Shown in pieces: positions 1-12,617 of a stretch of DNA of 60,000 nucleotides. The stretch is from Lineus longissimus (taxonomy: Eukaryota; Nemertea; Pilidiophora; Heteronemertea; Lineidae): the NCBI RefSeq assembly GCF_910592395.1, contig NC_088320.1:2048001-2108000 (forward strand), given 5' to 3'. The number at the start of each line of letters is the position of its first letter. Positions within the stretch are counted from its first letter, which is position 1. The position numbers and the translations under genes are program-made. The notes under the pieces are model-generated. The model had not been told where the DNA came from and did no database searches. It saw nothing but the letters and a program-made list of their open reading frames with translations.

Positions 1-233
1 TTTAGGTACATTCTTTTTGATTTTTTGCGAAGTTAGTTTGTTTCGGGATATTTTTCATTTAAACTTGGCACATGATCAGTAAATGAAAACAAACAAATAA
101 ACCGAAATATCATCCGGATTCGTAGAGAAACCGTACAGAGAAAGATGCCGACGCACTTAAACGGGTTTCAATTACCAAATCACCATGCTTTCCAGCAAAT
201 CAGCCCTTGAAGTAAGAATATCTTGAAATCTAC

Positions 234-377
234 CTTCGCAGGAGCTGTTCGGGCCTTCCTTTAAATCCTTGTCACAGGTACAAAAATTGCCTCCAGGGGT
301 ATTGACGCATACACCACCAGTGCTGTCACATCCGCCACCACCACCCTCAGGTGTGCTCGGGTCACACTCGTTGATAT
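234..377 (-). CDS. Calcium-binding EGF exon, last exon inside the window
   Basis: 144 nt, phase 1 to 1. Opens [17 protein letters not shown] with a Gly run; [12 protein letters not shown]; ends NSSCEG. The open phase-1 donor shows that the gene continues beyond base 1. Confidence 0.9.
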
Positions 378-2116
378 CTGAAAAGGTCATACCAGGATTT
401 CCTATCTGTATGGCCTATATCGGCCATCTACATCCTTATTGGGACTCATCGTAGTAAACATCATTAGTTTGGAGATAACTTCTTCTGCACTTTATTGAAA
501 GACTACGACGAAATGTTATGCAATGTGACCCAGATCCAAGCTCACGTGATCAGCTTCCTGTTGGCTCAAAACTGCTAAAACTTATCAATAAAAGTCCATT
601 CCGCTTAGTAAGGGTTTAATGGGGCCGTTAAAGTTCCCAATTTCTAACATCCTAAAGCCATGAAGAAGGTCATACTTTTTCAAGCTTACTTTTTTAGATT
701 TGAACCCATACGCCCCAAAGCCTGAAGACAGCAATACATTCAAGGTCAGCCAATGACATACGTCCATACTCACCGTCGCACTTCGTTCCATTGCCAGTGA
801 ATCCCTTCTTACATTTACATTCGAAGCCAAAATACTTATCAATACAGTCAGCATTAGGGTCACAGTTTGCAGTCCCATTTGCACATTCATTAACAGCTGC
901 AAGGCAATAGTTTTGAACATGTTTAAAGATGAACATTGCTAAAGAATCATTCCTAAACCTTACTATAGTTGAGGCACCACAGGTAACAACCTAACTTACC
1001 CAGAAACATGTGGTCCAACAAAAGGCACGGATGATGTGCGTGAATGACAGCTCACTGCTACTGCCTGGGATCTGATCATTCATTACACCCGAACTAAACT
1101 TCTTCCAACAAATATTGCTGAACCTCCAACTCTGCTTGCAGGAGGATCGATTTCAATGAACGAGTATGGTTTGCGGGACATGATCACTGACGATGGAAAA
1201 GACGTGATACAAAAACAGTGAAAAAACGAAAGAAATATCAGTTTGTTTTTGAAAATGGGGAAGGGAGCGGTAAAGAATTGCCTCTATTGCTGAGAGCTTC
1301 ACCTTGTTACCTGTGAGCTTTCTTGAAACACATTAAACAAACGCCTTCTGTGCACCGATTTAAAAAATTGAAATAAGACCTACGAGCGCATTTTCCCGTG
1401 GAGTTTTTCTCAAGTCCTTCCTTGCAAGCACACACAGCCTTTCCCTTTTCTTCAGAACATTCCTCATTTTTGAAGCACGGTTTTGGTTTAGCATCGCAAG
1501 GGTTTGGTTCTTGGGAATAACAGAAGAAAAAATTACAACCAGAAAGACTGTAAATACATAATATATGAACAAACTTTACATTTGAACATGTAACGTCAAT
1601 ATTCATTCCACTGAACACGATTTTTAGAAATGATACGCTTAACTTGCATAACTCTTGTATGTAATTCAATTAGCACACTTATCAATGTTTAAAATAACAT
1701 ACATAGCCTGTATAACTCTTGTATATTTCCATTAGCACACTTATTAATGTTAGAAATAACATACATAGCCTGTATAACTCTTGTACATTTCCTGGAGCAC
1801 ACTTATCAATGTTAGAAATAACATACATAGCTTGTATAACTATTGTATATTTCCACGAGCACACTTATCAATGTTAGAAATAACATACATAGCTTGTATA
1901 ACTCTTGTATATTTCCACGAGCACACTTATCAATGTTAAAAATAATACATAGCTTGTATAACTCTTCTGTACTTTCCTTTTAGACAAATTATGTTTATTT
2001 ATTTCGGGTGAACACTCACAAGTGTTCAAAAAAGTTTCGAAACACATCCAAGGAGGCAAAGGTCCAAATCTGGATCATGACGCTTACGACGACGACGACG
2101 ACGACGATGACGCTGC

Positions 2117-2147
<31 letters not shown>

Positions 2148-5100
2148 GTGATGGTGATGATGTGCTATAATACTCACTGACACACTGTTGTCCGTTTCCG
2201 ACGAACCCATCCTTGCACGTGCACTCATAGTACCCATCCTTATTATCGCAATCAGCCTGCTCAGCACAGATGTTTGTTTTCGGATCTTCGCACTCATTGA
2301 TGTCAGTACAGTTCTCCTTGCCTTCGAGAAATCCCTTGAGGCATTTGCAGGTGTAGTTCCCAGGCGTGTTGATGCAGAGGGCATTCTTGTCACAGTTTGC
2401 CAAGCCTTCTTTGCATTCGTCAATGTCTTGATAAACAAATTAATGAGAACGATTATTGCAGGTCGAGAAAATGAGAAACGCAACTTCATTAGTGCCTACA
2501 TATGTAACGCAAGGTATGTAAAGTAACCTACCGTTGCAATTCTCCCCATTTCCACGGAAGCCATCCTTGCACTTGCAGGTGTAGGCCGTTGTCGTGTCCT
2601 CGCAATCTGCATTTTCCTTGTCGCATTCGTTCAAACTGTCATTAGCGCATTCGTTGATGGCTGTAAATTTAATGATACATGTACATATCAAAATGATTTC
2701 GATATCTTATCATGTCCACTTAGTTAGGTTCTGTAGTACATCTCTAACACATTCAGTACAATGCTTTTGATCTGTGAAAAAAAACCGAACCGAAATTGCT
2801 GTACACATAATCAAGTCACTTTTATGCCTCCTAATTTTTGGCGATTGGGATATATTTGGGCGGATTTATTACAAAATTTCATATAGAACCTACGATTTAG
2901 GTTATTGGCCAAATCTGCTACGATAATTGTCTGGGAACATTTTGTGGTTTACGGTACCAGATCAAATGTCCTTTCAAACTTACGCAGGCATTTTCCTTTT
3001 CCCCCAACCCGTTCGGCTCCCTTGTTGCACTTGCAGACGGCTCTGTCTTCGAACCTGTCTACACAGTGAGCATGTTGGCCACACTTCTTGCCACCAGGCT
3101 CCACGCATTCTTTCTTGTCTGAAATATGAAGGTGTTTCATTGAAGGTGTGGCAAGTGTGGTCGCGTATAATTGCTGTTATTGGAAAAGTTTGAGAACTAT
3201 GCAGTACGATGTAATGTATTTTATCAAAGACTGTTTTTGAAGACGTTCTGGATTCCTCATTCTACTGAGTTTGGAAGGTGGCAGCAAGAGAAGGGAAGAC
3301 AGGAATCTCAGAAATATTGAAGCGGCTTAATTTTGACATCCGACGTCAGGTTGGGCGACGGAATGGTGCATCATCGACAACAGGACTTGGTGACACCATT
3401 GACTTTCCTACTTCGTCATTCACAGGGGTTGCAAAAGCTTCCCAATGTCTGTCCCGAGGGTAATTCAAAACAAACATGGCCGTAGTACAGTAACCAGCCA
3501 TGCGAATGTGATGACCCTTGGAAGGCATCAATCTCGTACCTCTGCACACGAGCTTTCCATCTCCAGCAGTGCCTGGTTTACAGTCGCACTCGTATCCACC
3601 GTCTTTGTTTTTACACTTGGCGTTCTTGTGACAGTTATTGTCTTTTTTGTTTGCACATTCGTTGATATCTGAAATGAAATTTAAAAAAAATCATAATCAC
3701 AATATGATTGTTGGAATAACTCACAACTCTATAAACAAACGTCACGTCCGTGGGTTCGAAGGCTGCATTGAACTTTTTCAAATCTGCAGTGACGTATCGA
3801 AAATTCGGGGTGGTCAAGTAAGGAAGCCCTTTTTCTCAGACAATATGGATTTTTCGAGATTCTGAACGTTTGCACAGCGGGAAGATTCACTTTAATATTG
3901 AGTTTATAAGAGCATGTGCCCATATCAACAAGGACTTTTAAGTCCTGATAGTGATAGTTGATGCCGGACATACACTCGAATGTTCTATTAGTTTGGCCAG
4001 GCAATTACTCCTGAAATGAGCTAAGACTAACCCCTCAACTGATGACAGGGTCGACTTGCTTACCTTTGCAGGTTTGTCCATCGCCTGTAAACCCTTCATC
4101 ACATTTACATACGAATCCGTCGTCCTTCGGTTCACACGAGGCATTAGCCCCACATCCACCGACATTCTTGCATCTGGCATCAGCTGAAGAGAACGAAGAG
4201 CATCATTGGCCAAATTCGATATAGTCCTCGTAAAGCACGCCTGAACTGTTGGTTCCTTATAAATCTATATAAGATGCTGTCCTTTATCAGTTTTTTAGCC
4301 AACAGCATTTGCTCTTAAAATACTTACGGACACAGAAGAGACCATCGCCCTTAAATCCTTCTTTGCATGTACACTTGTGACTGCCGACAGTATTGCTACA
4401 GTCTGCTCGTGCATGGCATGTGTGCTTTCCAGTCTCACACTCGTCAATATCTGGAACAATAAGTAAAAACTCGTGCTACCAGTGTTGAAATGAACGCAAC
4501 TGACCAGAACTGAAAAAAGTGACCCGTCGTTAGCATAAGGGACAGATTATCAGCAGATTACGACCAGGCTGTTGAAAACGTAAATCTACAAAGATTAAGT
4601 GTCTCTTGGTTGAAACCTCTTAAACCTACCATCACATTTCTCCCATCCATTCCCTTCATAACCAGTCATACATTCACACATATAACCTCCAAGATAGTTC
4701 TGGCATTTGGAATTCGGAACGCACTTATTTTGTAACAATCCTGCAAATTAGAAAAATTTGTGTGTAGTGTCACGGACCATAACTGAAAACGGGCGAAATC
4801 GGCCAAATAGCGAAATATGAGAATTATGCTAAGAACTTTGTTGAAGATTTACCTTTAGTTTTACATTCGTCGACATCGACGCAACTCCCGCCGTCACCTC
4901 GATAGCCTCTATTGCAGACGCACTTTGCTTTCAATTTCTTAGTTAGGCAGTAACTGTTTAAAGGACAGTTGCCGTTTTTGATAAGGCATGGGTCAGGCTC
5001 TGTGAAATATAGAGGATGATTAAAAGTGCTATTTTGCTCAAATCCTGAATCATCTGCAGCTGAAGCGATTAAAGAATTCTGCAATCATTCTAACATGTTC

Positions 5101-8100
5101 TTGTCACTGAGTATGTGTCTGTAGGACGTTCGCCGCTTATTTGAGAAAACAAGGATGTAAACACATGTATTCAAGCAAAGCGATTGTTACTTGAATGTTC
5201 AATCCAATGTGCTACATGTATGAATAAAATGCATCAGCCTTTATTTCATATTTTAGGCTGATGGATTTCCCTGGAAATATTTTCAATCTTTTTACCACAA
5301 GTCGTCAAACGAAGGTTTCGAAAGTAGGCCTACAGTATACTGTCAACCGAAAAATCTCCCACCTTTTAATTTCTTCTTTCACGAAAGTTTTGGAAAATAA
5401 TGATTATTCGAGAAATCTGCGATGATATAACGCCCGCAAAAGATAAGTGTCTAGAGCAGCCTGTATCTTATATTTGACCTTTACCGGGTTCGCAAGTGAT
5501 TCCATCGCCCCTGTAACCTTCGTGACACTTGCACTTGTAGCTTCCAGGTTCGTTGATGCAGTCTGCCTTCTCATGGCATACGTTGTCTTTTTTATAAAAA
5601 CATTCATTTAGATCTGGAGAGAAAAATGGCGTCAATTACATGAAGTCAAAAGCTGCAAATGGTGATATATTTTTGCGATTTGGATCGAGTTGAATCACGA
5701 AAATAATCAACCAAAGAATTTTACAAATAGGAAATCCACGAGCGATTTTCGTCGCAAATGACCATGGGCAAAGGTCGTAGTGATAAAAATCGCTTGCTTT
5801 ACTCACCGCAGTATTGGACACCATCCCCTACAAAGTTGGGTTTCAGGCATTCACATGTGAAGCTACCGGGCGTGTTGGTGCAGATGGCAAGAGGATGGCA
5901 TGCATCAGGCCGGTTACACTCGTTGTCATCTGAAATAAGCATGTAGTTAGCCTCGTTAGGAAAGCACAGCCCTTGTCAAGAAATTCATGACATACAAGCT
6001 AGTTTGTCATTGGCTGCAGTGAAGTGACGGATAAAATACCTTAGTTTGTAGTGAGGCTTTCGTGAACGGCGAGGAGAAAAGGCTTAGAAATTAGTCTTAC
6101 TCATTCGAAGTTGGGCTTATGTTACAGACACCAATGATTTGAAGAAGATGCATGTATGATGAAGTACATGCTTATATGATCAGGTAAAAGCCATCATTAA
6201 GAGTAAAATGACTGCATCATCGAAGAGAACACTTAATTTATTGCCAGATTATGTTTTGAATTACGAAATAAACTTTCATGATATTCTTCTTTTTGAATAA
6301 GTAAAAAGGATTATTACCGACGCAGATGTCTTTAACGGCTTTCGGGTCTATTCTGAAACCGTTGTCACATCGACATTTTCCAAGGGCTGCCCCTTCTGTT
6401 GATGTTTTACAGACACCGTGTGGCCCACAGTTGCAATCAGGTAATTCTGTTCAGTACAAAAAAAGGTATTTCAATCAAGTATGAAAATTGACTGTCATAA
6501 TGAAAATGAACTGGTATTTCTGTCAAGTATGAAAATGAACTGATTTTCTGTCATCTGTGAAATGGAGTGGTATTTCTAAAAAGTATAAATATCATCATGT
6601 ATTTCTTTTAAGTACGAAAGAATATCTCGAGCCATTAACAATTAGCATTGGACAAAAGCATTCCGTTGTTTTCGGCGATGGCCAAGATTTTAAGCTGACT
6701 TACTGTCTTCAACACACTTATCGTTTTCCTTCTTGTAGCCTGTTTTACACTCGCAGCGGTAGGACTTCGCCTCCGTATCATCGGGAATACATCTCTCTCC
6801 AAGTTCACAAGCATTTTTACCATCCAAACACGGTTCGACTAAAAACGTGGAAAAGTATAACCTTTTGTGCGATAGCCTTAAAGATTGTAACCTAGAGGTA
6901 GAGGATAGGGGTCTGGTGGAGACCAGACTCAAGCTCGTGTACTTCGATCAGACCTCCCCTGACGCATCGCCACATCTAGTGTCAAACTAATGCTAATCTC
7001 TGATAAAGATTTCCCTTATGTTTCTAAATATCGGGTACATACATGTATTAATAATAGATAGGTACACAGTTACATTCTGTTGTTGTTAAGTGAACCCATT
7101 CTTTTCATAGTTTTAAAATGATTTTTCAGTGATCCTGCTTGGAGAAATCTCGGTCATGCAGTAAGCATTTTTTGTACGAAAAACCAATGTCTCATTTCCT
7201 ACTTTAAGATCTGAGCAATAATAATATATCGTTTGCTTACGAAGACACATTCCGCTGATGAGAAGGAAGCCGTCCTTGCATTTGCACTTGAAACTCCCTT
7301 CAGTATTGGCACACTTAGCATTTTTCAAGTCACATTCACGAGCTCCCCAGGTTTGGCACTCGTCATCATCTAAAGATGAAATTGTTGTGACATGCATTAT
7401 TAATATAGCCAATTTAACGAGAAGAAAGAGCTCAGATGTTCCTCAGATTGTTGTAATTATATGGAAGTGACTACTTGGCAAGCCCGGCTTACCAAACAGC
7501 GACTTTTTCTTGTCCTGAATGGAGAGCCGAACTCATTGATATTAAAGTAAAGTCTCCAGCTCGCCAAACAGGGTAGATTTTTTTACCTGTTTGGCAAGCC
7601 TGGCTGGCCGAACAGGGTGGCTTTTTAGTGCTGTTTGGCAAGCGGCTCTCCAAACAGGACACAAAAAGATGCCTGTTCGGCGAGCGGCTTGCCAAATAGA
7701 CCCGGCCTAATTATATTGTAACATGCATTGTTTGTTATAGCCAATTTCAGAAGAAAAAAGAGGTGCTGGGTGTTGCTCGGATGTTTAGTGACTTCACACA
7801 GAAAATCAGCATCAGCAAAATAGGGAAATATGAGATATGATCCGGATATGATTCATGATAAAAATCGACTTTGGATTTGAACAAACTGTTGCTTATTAAA
7901 CTCACCAACACAAGGTCCATTTGGATGTGCCAGTGTGTAGCCAGTTTGACATACACAAGTCTCCTCGTTCGTTGGTCCAACAATCTTGCAGGTTTTTCCT
8001 TCACCACAATCCTTGATGCATTGAGGCACTGCAAGAGATATAGTGATACATTGACAGGCCCTGGTGATCATGAAACTAATAAAATCTGCTGCTAACCCCA

Positions 8101-11100
8101 AGTTCGTTGCATGAGAAAATAAAACATGTCAAAAAAGTTTTGTGATTGGAAAAACTAAAAGATACTTTATAATCCGCCAGTGAAGACAAAATCGTTAAAA
8201 TTATATTTACATGCACTACAGTTCATCATTTTTCTCATGCTTACCTGGCTCGCACGTTTTGGTAACTGGGTTTTCCTTCATACCACTGCCACACTCGCAA
8301 AGGTAACCATTTCCATTGCCACGGAAGACGCATTCCTGACTTGGATCACAGAGGTGTTGCTTCGAGTCACAAGCATTTATTTCTGTAACATAATTAATTT
8401 TCAGAAATGTAGGAGACACTCTAGAAAGCCAAGAAGTCGGAAAATCTTCCTCAAATCGGGTTAAAATACTAGCTAGAGTGAGGGGGAAGGACTTCTACAC
8501 TGCCCCCTCTAAATATGACCCTGTGTACCTGTACAAACGCCGTCAACACTCTCAAATCCAGGGTTGCACACGCAGGCAGCGCCATTAGTGTAGTCTAGAC
8601 ATTCCTGATTCACGGCACAGTAGTTCGGGTCCAGACACTCATTCTTGTCTGAAAGAAAGCAAATCAATCAATGAACTGTTCAATCAATCATTTGGTCGAA
8701 CAAGTATTTCTTGACTTTTTGGAATCTCAGATCAGACTGCTCCTCGTATACCTTAAGAATGAAATTAGTACAGAAAAATCAAGTTCCCTTGACTGGGACT
8801 CGAATCACCGCATTCAAAGCAACTTGATTTTTCTGTACTAATTTCATTCTTTCCTTATATGAACCAACATTAGCAACTTTATCATCGCCTTTGTATACCT
8901 TAATCACGACAGACACCTCTCCCTAAACTATAATCATGACCGATTCCTCTCTCTATACCTTAATGTCGACAGACTACTGCTCTCGCTATGACTTAATCTC
9001 GACGCACTGCTCTCCGTACCCCGTAATCTCAACAGACTGCTCGTTTATATGCCATAATCTTGACCAACAGCTCTCTGTACCCCGTCATCTCAACAGACTG
9101 CTCGTTTATATACCATAATCTTGACCAACAGCTCTCTGTACCCCGTCATCTCAACAGACTGCTCGTTTATATACCATAATCTTGACCAACAGCTCTCTGT
9201 ACCCCGTCATCTCAACAGACTGCTCGTTTATATACCATAATCTTGACCAACAGCTCTCTGTACCCCGTCATCTCAACAGACTGCTCGTTTATATACCATA
9301 ATCTTGACCAACAGCTCTCTGTTTGCCTTTACTTGTACCTTAGTACCTTACACACGTCAGTGGTATCAGGATATCCTTTAAAGCAATGCTGAAGATGACT
9401 TGTGTGAAAAAGTGTCATTACCTATGCAGTGGAATTCCCTTGAGTCCAATTTCTTGTTGACATCGAGGCAGAGACATTGCGGAATTGATACAGATCCTTT
9501 TCCAAAGCGTCCAACCTGCTTAGGTTTACACGAGGCGGCTTTGCCACATGCCAAACCTCCCATACAGGGGTTCCAAACTGGGTGAAAAAAATAGAACTGG
9601 GCATGATCATTGTGCTAATGTCCAAGTAACATTTCACAATCTCCAAATATGCAAATACAAAAAGTTTCGCAAAAGCTTTTTTCGAATTTTTTATTTTTAT
9701 TTTTTTGAATATTTTTTTGGAAAATTCCCATTATGACAACATCCAATTTACTCTACCAACTCTACCAACTCTATAGAACAAGATGTTTTCTATCCGGAAT
9801 TCATAACAGTCAATTCATCTTCAGTTGTCGACACCATAGATAAATGTACGTTTGTATATAAAAGATTACGTTGTCAGCATTTCAATATCGATTTGCCTTT
9901 TTTTTTTTGTAATATATATTTTTATTTCCCTAGTACTTTTTTTTTTACATTTTAATTTTACTTTATACATTTTTTCTTTTTTTTTTCTATATTTACATTT
10001 CACGGGAAAAAAACTTTTTTGTGGAGGCGGAGTATGGAAAGGGTAAAAGGATTATTAGTATTCTTTAAAATATCGATTTGACTTAGTTAGTGCTTCCAAT
10101 ACATGAATATTTGGTCACACCCATGATTTTTACCACGAATGCTGTGCTGTAGTGGCAGAATGGTACTTACAAGGAAAACAGATTTCACCATTTCCGAGGA
10201 ATGGGAATCGACATCTGCAGAGGAAGGACCCTGGTGTGTTGATACAGTCGGCCGAGGCATGACAATATACCATCCCTGTCTTACATTCGTCAACATCTAC
10301 ATGTATGGAAAATAAGATTATTAGCAAAACAAACTAGTGCAACATCTGTGCAGGTATATCCCCTATTTCAGTGTTTCCATTATTATTTTCCAATTTACAG
10401 ATAAGGTAGCCACTAACCGAGCAACAACCGCCTGATCTACTGAAGGGAACCACTCACACACGGCAACACACTGAGACACTACACCTGTATCAATAATGTT
10501 GCATTTCCGTTCCAATTTATAAACAAATTCAGCGCAAAAAAAATGTCTTTTAGAATCGAATGTCGGGGTTATAGGCTATTCAGGTCTGTCTAACTGTACA
10601 TACCAGTACAAGATACACCATTTCCAGTAAAGCCTGTTCGACATTTGCATACACCGTCCTCACACATTGCCATCTCATGACACGTCTTGTCGCCACAGTT
10701 TCTGACATTGCTGGCTAAAGTAAAAAAGATATCCTGGTATTATTTGTTCATGTTACGACTGGAACATAATCAAAATGCTAGGAACTCTTAACTGGAAGAA
10801 ACCCCATTAAACGCCTACTGCAGTGAACTGCAAATGGACTAATTAGCTAATGTGTAGCATACCTATGGACTAATTAGCTAATGTGTATCATAATATAATG
10901 GTATCTCAACCTTTTTTCTTTTCCTTATTTCTTATGTTTTCCCAAAGAAAGCATTATTCATTAGTTTAAAGAAATCCTCCTCAAAATCTGATGCAGCCTT
11001 GTGGTCCATCGCCAACTCAACGTTTTCTTCTTTGCTTGTATTTTCTCAAGTTTTCCCAAAGAAAGCATTATTCATTAGTTTAAAGAAATCCTCCTCAAAA

Positions 11101-12585
11101 TCTGAGACAGCCTTGTGGTCCATCGCCAACTCAACGTTTTCTTCTTTGCTTGTATTTTCGGAAGTTTTCCCAAAGAAAGCATTATTCATTAGTTTAAAGA
11201 AATCTTTCTCAAAATCTGTTCTGTCCACAAAAAAAAATGTATTGGCGGATTATGAAATTTCGGGCTGTCAAAATATTTATTTTTGAAAATTTGGCGGTTT
11301 TCAATATATTGAAGTTGCCATTATTTGGGATTCAAACACTGTTAACCAAAAAAAAATTCGTTGCTCTTGTTTTTGCAATTTGATTTTCATATTCAAGAAT
11401 TGAGCTCATAAGCGAAAATAAAATGCCCCGAGTCTACCGCAATCACTGGATCTTAAACTTTAGGAAACTTACGATTGCACTCCTTGCCATCACCTGAAAA
11501 ACCTACTTTACACTGGCAAATGTAGGAGCCTACTGTGTTGATACATTCGGCATTCTCATTACAACCTCCAAGTGAATTGGAGCATTCGTCAAAATCTAGA
11601 AGGAGAGAAAGTGTAAATGACTAATTTTTTTTAAGTTGGCAATTCTATGTCATCCCAAGCTATCTTGGAAATGTTCTTCAAATGTTTCAGCACAACATGC
11701 AGTTTGTCATCAGTAGACTAAAAATGTCACTTCGTATTGACATCTTGTGCCCGTTTGGTTGTTTGTTGGAAGTTCGGGGCTGATCAAGTCTATACGTGTT
11801 TAGAAAATGATAAATCTTAGGAAGTGACTATTTGGCAAGCCCGGCTTACCAAACAGCGACTTTTTCTTGTCCTGAATGGAGAGCCGAACTCATTGATATT
11901 AAAGTAAAGTCTCAAGCTCGCCAAACTGGGTAGATGTTTTACCTGTTTGGCAAGCCCGGCTGGCCGAACAGGGTGGTTTTTTAGTGCTGTTTGGCAAGCG
12001 GCTCTCCAAACAGGACAAAAAAAGATGCCTGTTCGGCGAGCGGCTTGCCAAATAGACCCGGCCAAATAATAAATCTTAACTAAAAGGACTCTTGGTAAGG
12101 TACACATGTACTCACCGATGCATTTTTGGCCCTTGCGAGAGTCTTCAACAGACTTGTATCCAATGTTGCACACGCATATATAGCCACCGAAGGTATTCTC
12201 GCAAAACGACTGGTCACCACACTCGTGGATCCCAAGGGCACATTCATCAAAATCTATAAAACATAATACATGTACGAGAGTCACTGACCTGGAATTTCAT
12301 AATCAAATTTCTGATTTAAATTCATGAAAAAACTCACAGTACCTTACATGTTGGCAATTCAAATTGGAATCTTGGCTGGCTCACATGCAACATTGTCACC
12401 CACGGCAGGCAATTTGTTGAAACTAATTAATTTAATTGCCATAATGATTTAAAGCTGGTACTCAGGATGGGTTCCCTTTATGCCAGCTCTAAAGGCCAGG
12501 TTTGTCCCTGTACATAGTTAGGACGAGATTTCGGATATGATAGAATTTCTATGCGTTTCATAGCTGTAACCTGGACTCATGTGTT

Positions 12586-12617
<32 letters not shown>

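Noticed and set aside
2016-2489. Ser/Arg-rich frame continuing from the double EGF exon
   Set aside because: Lies past a good donor and is produced by the GAC microsatellite.
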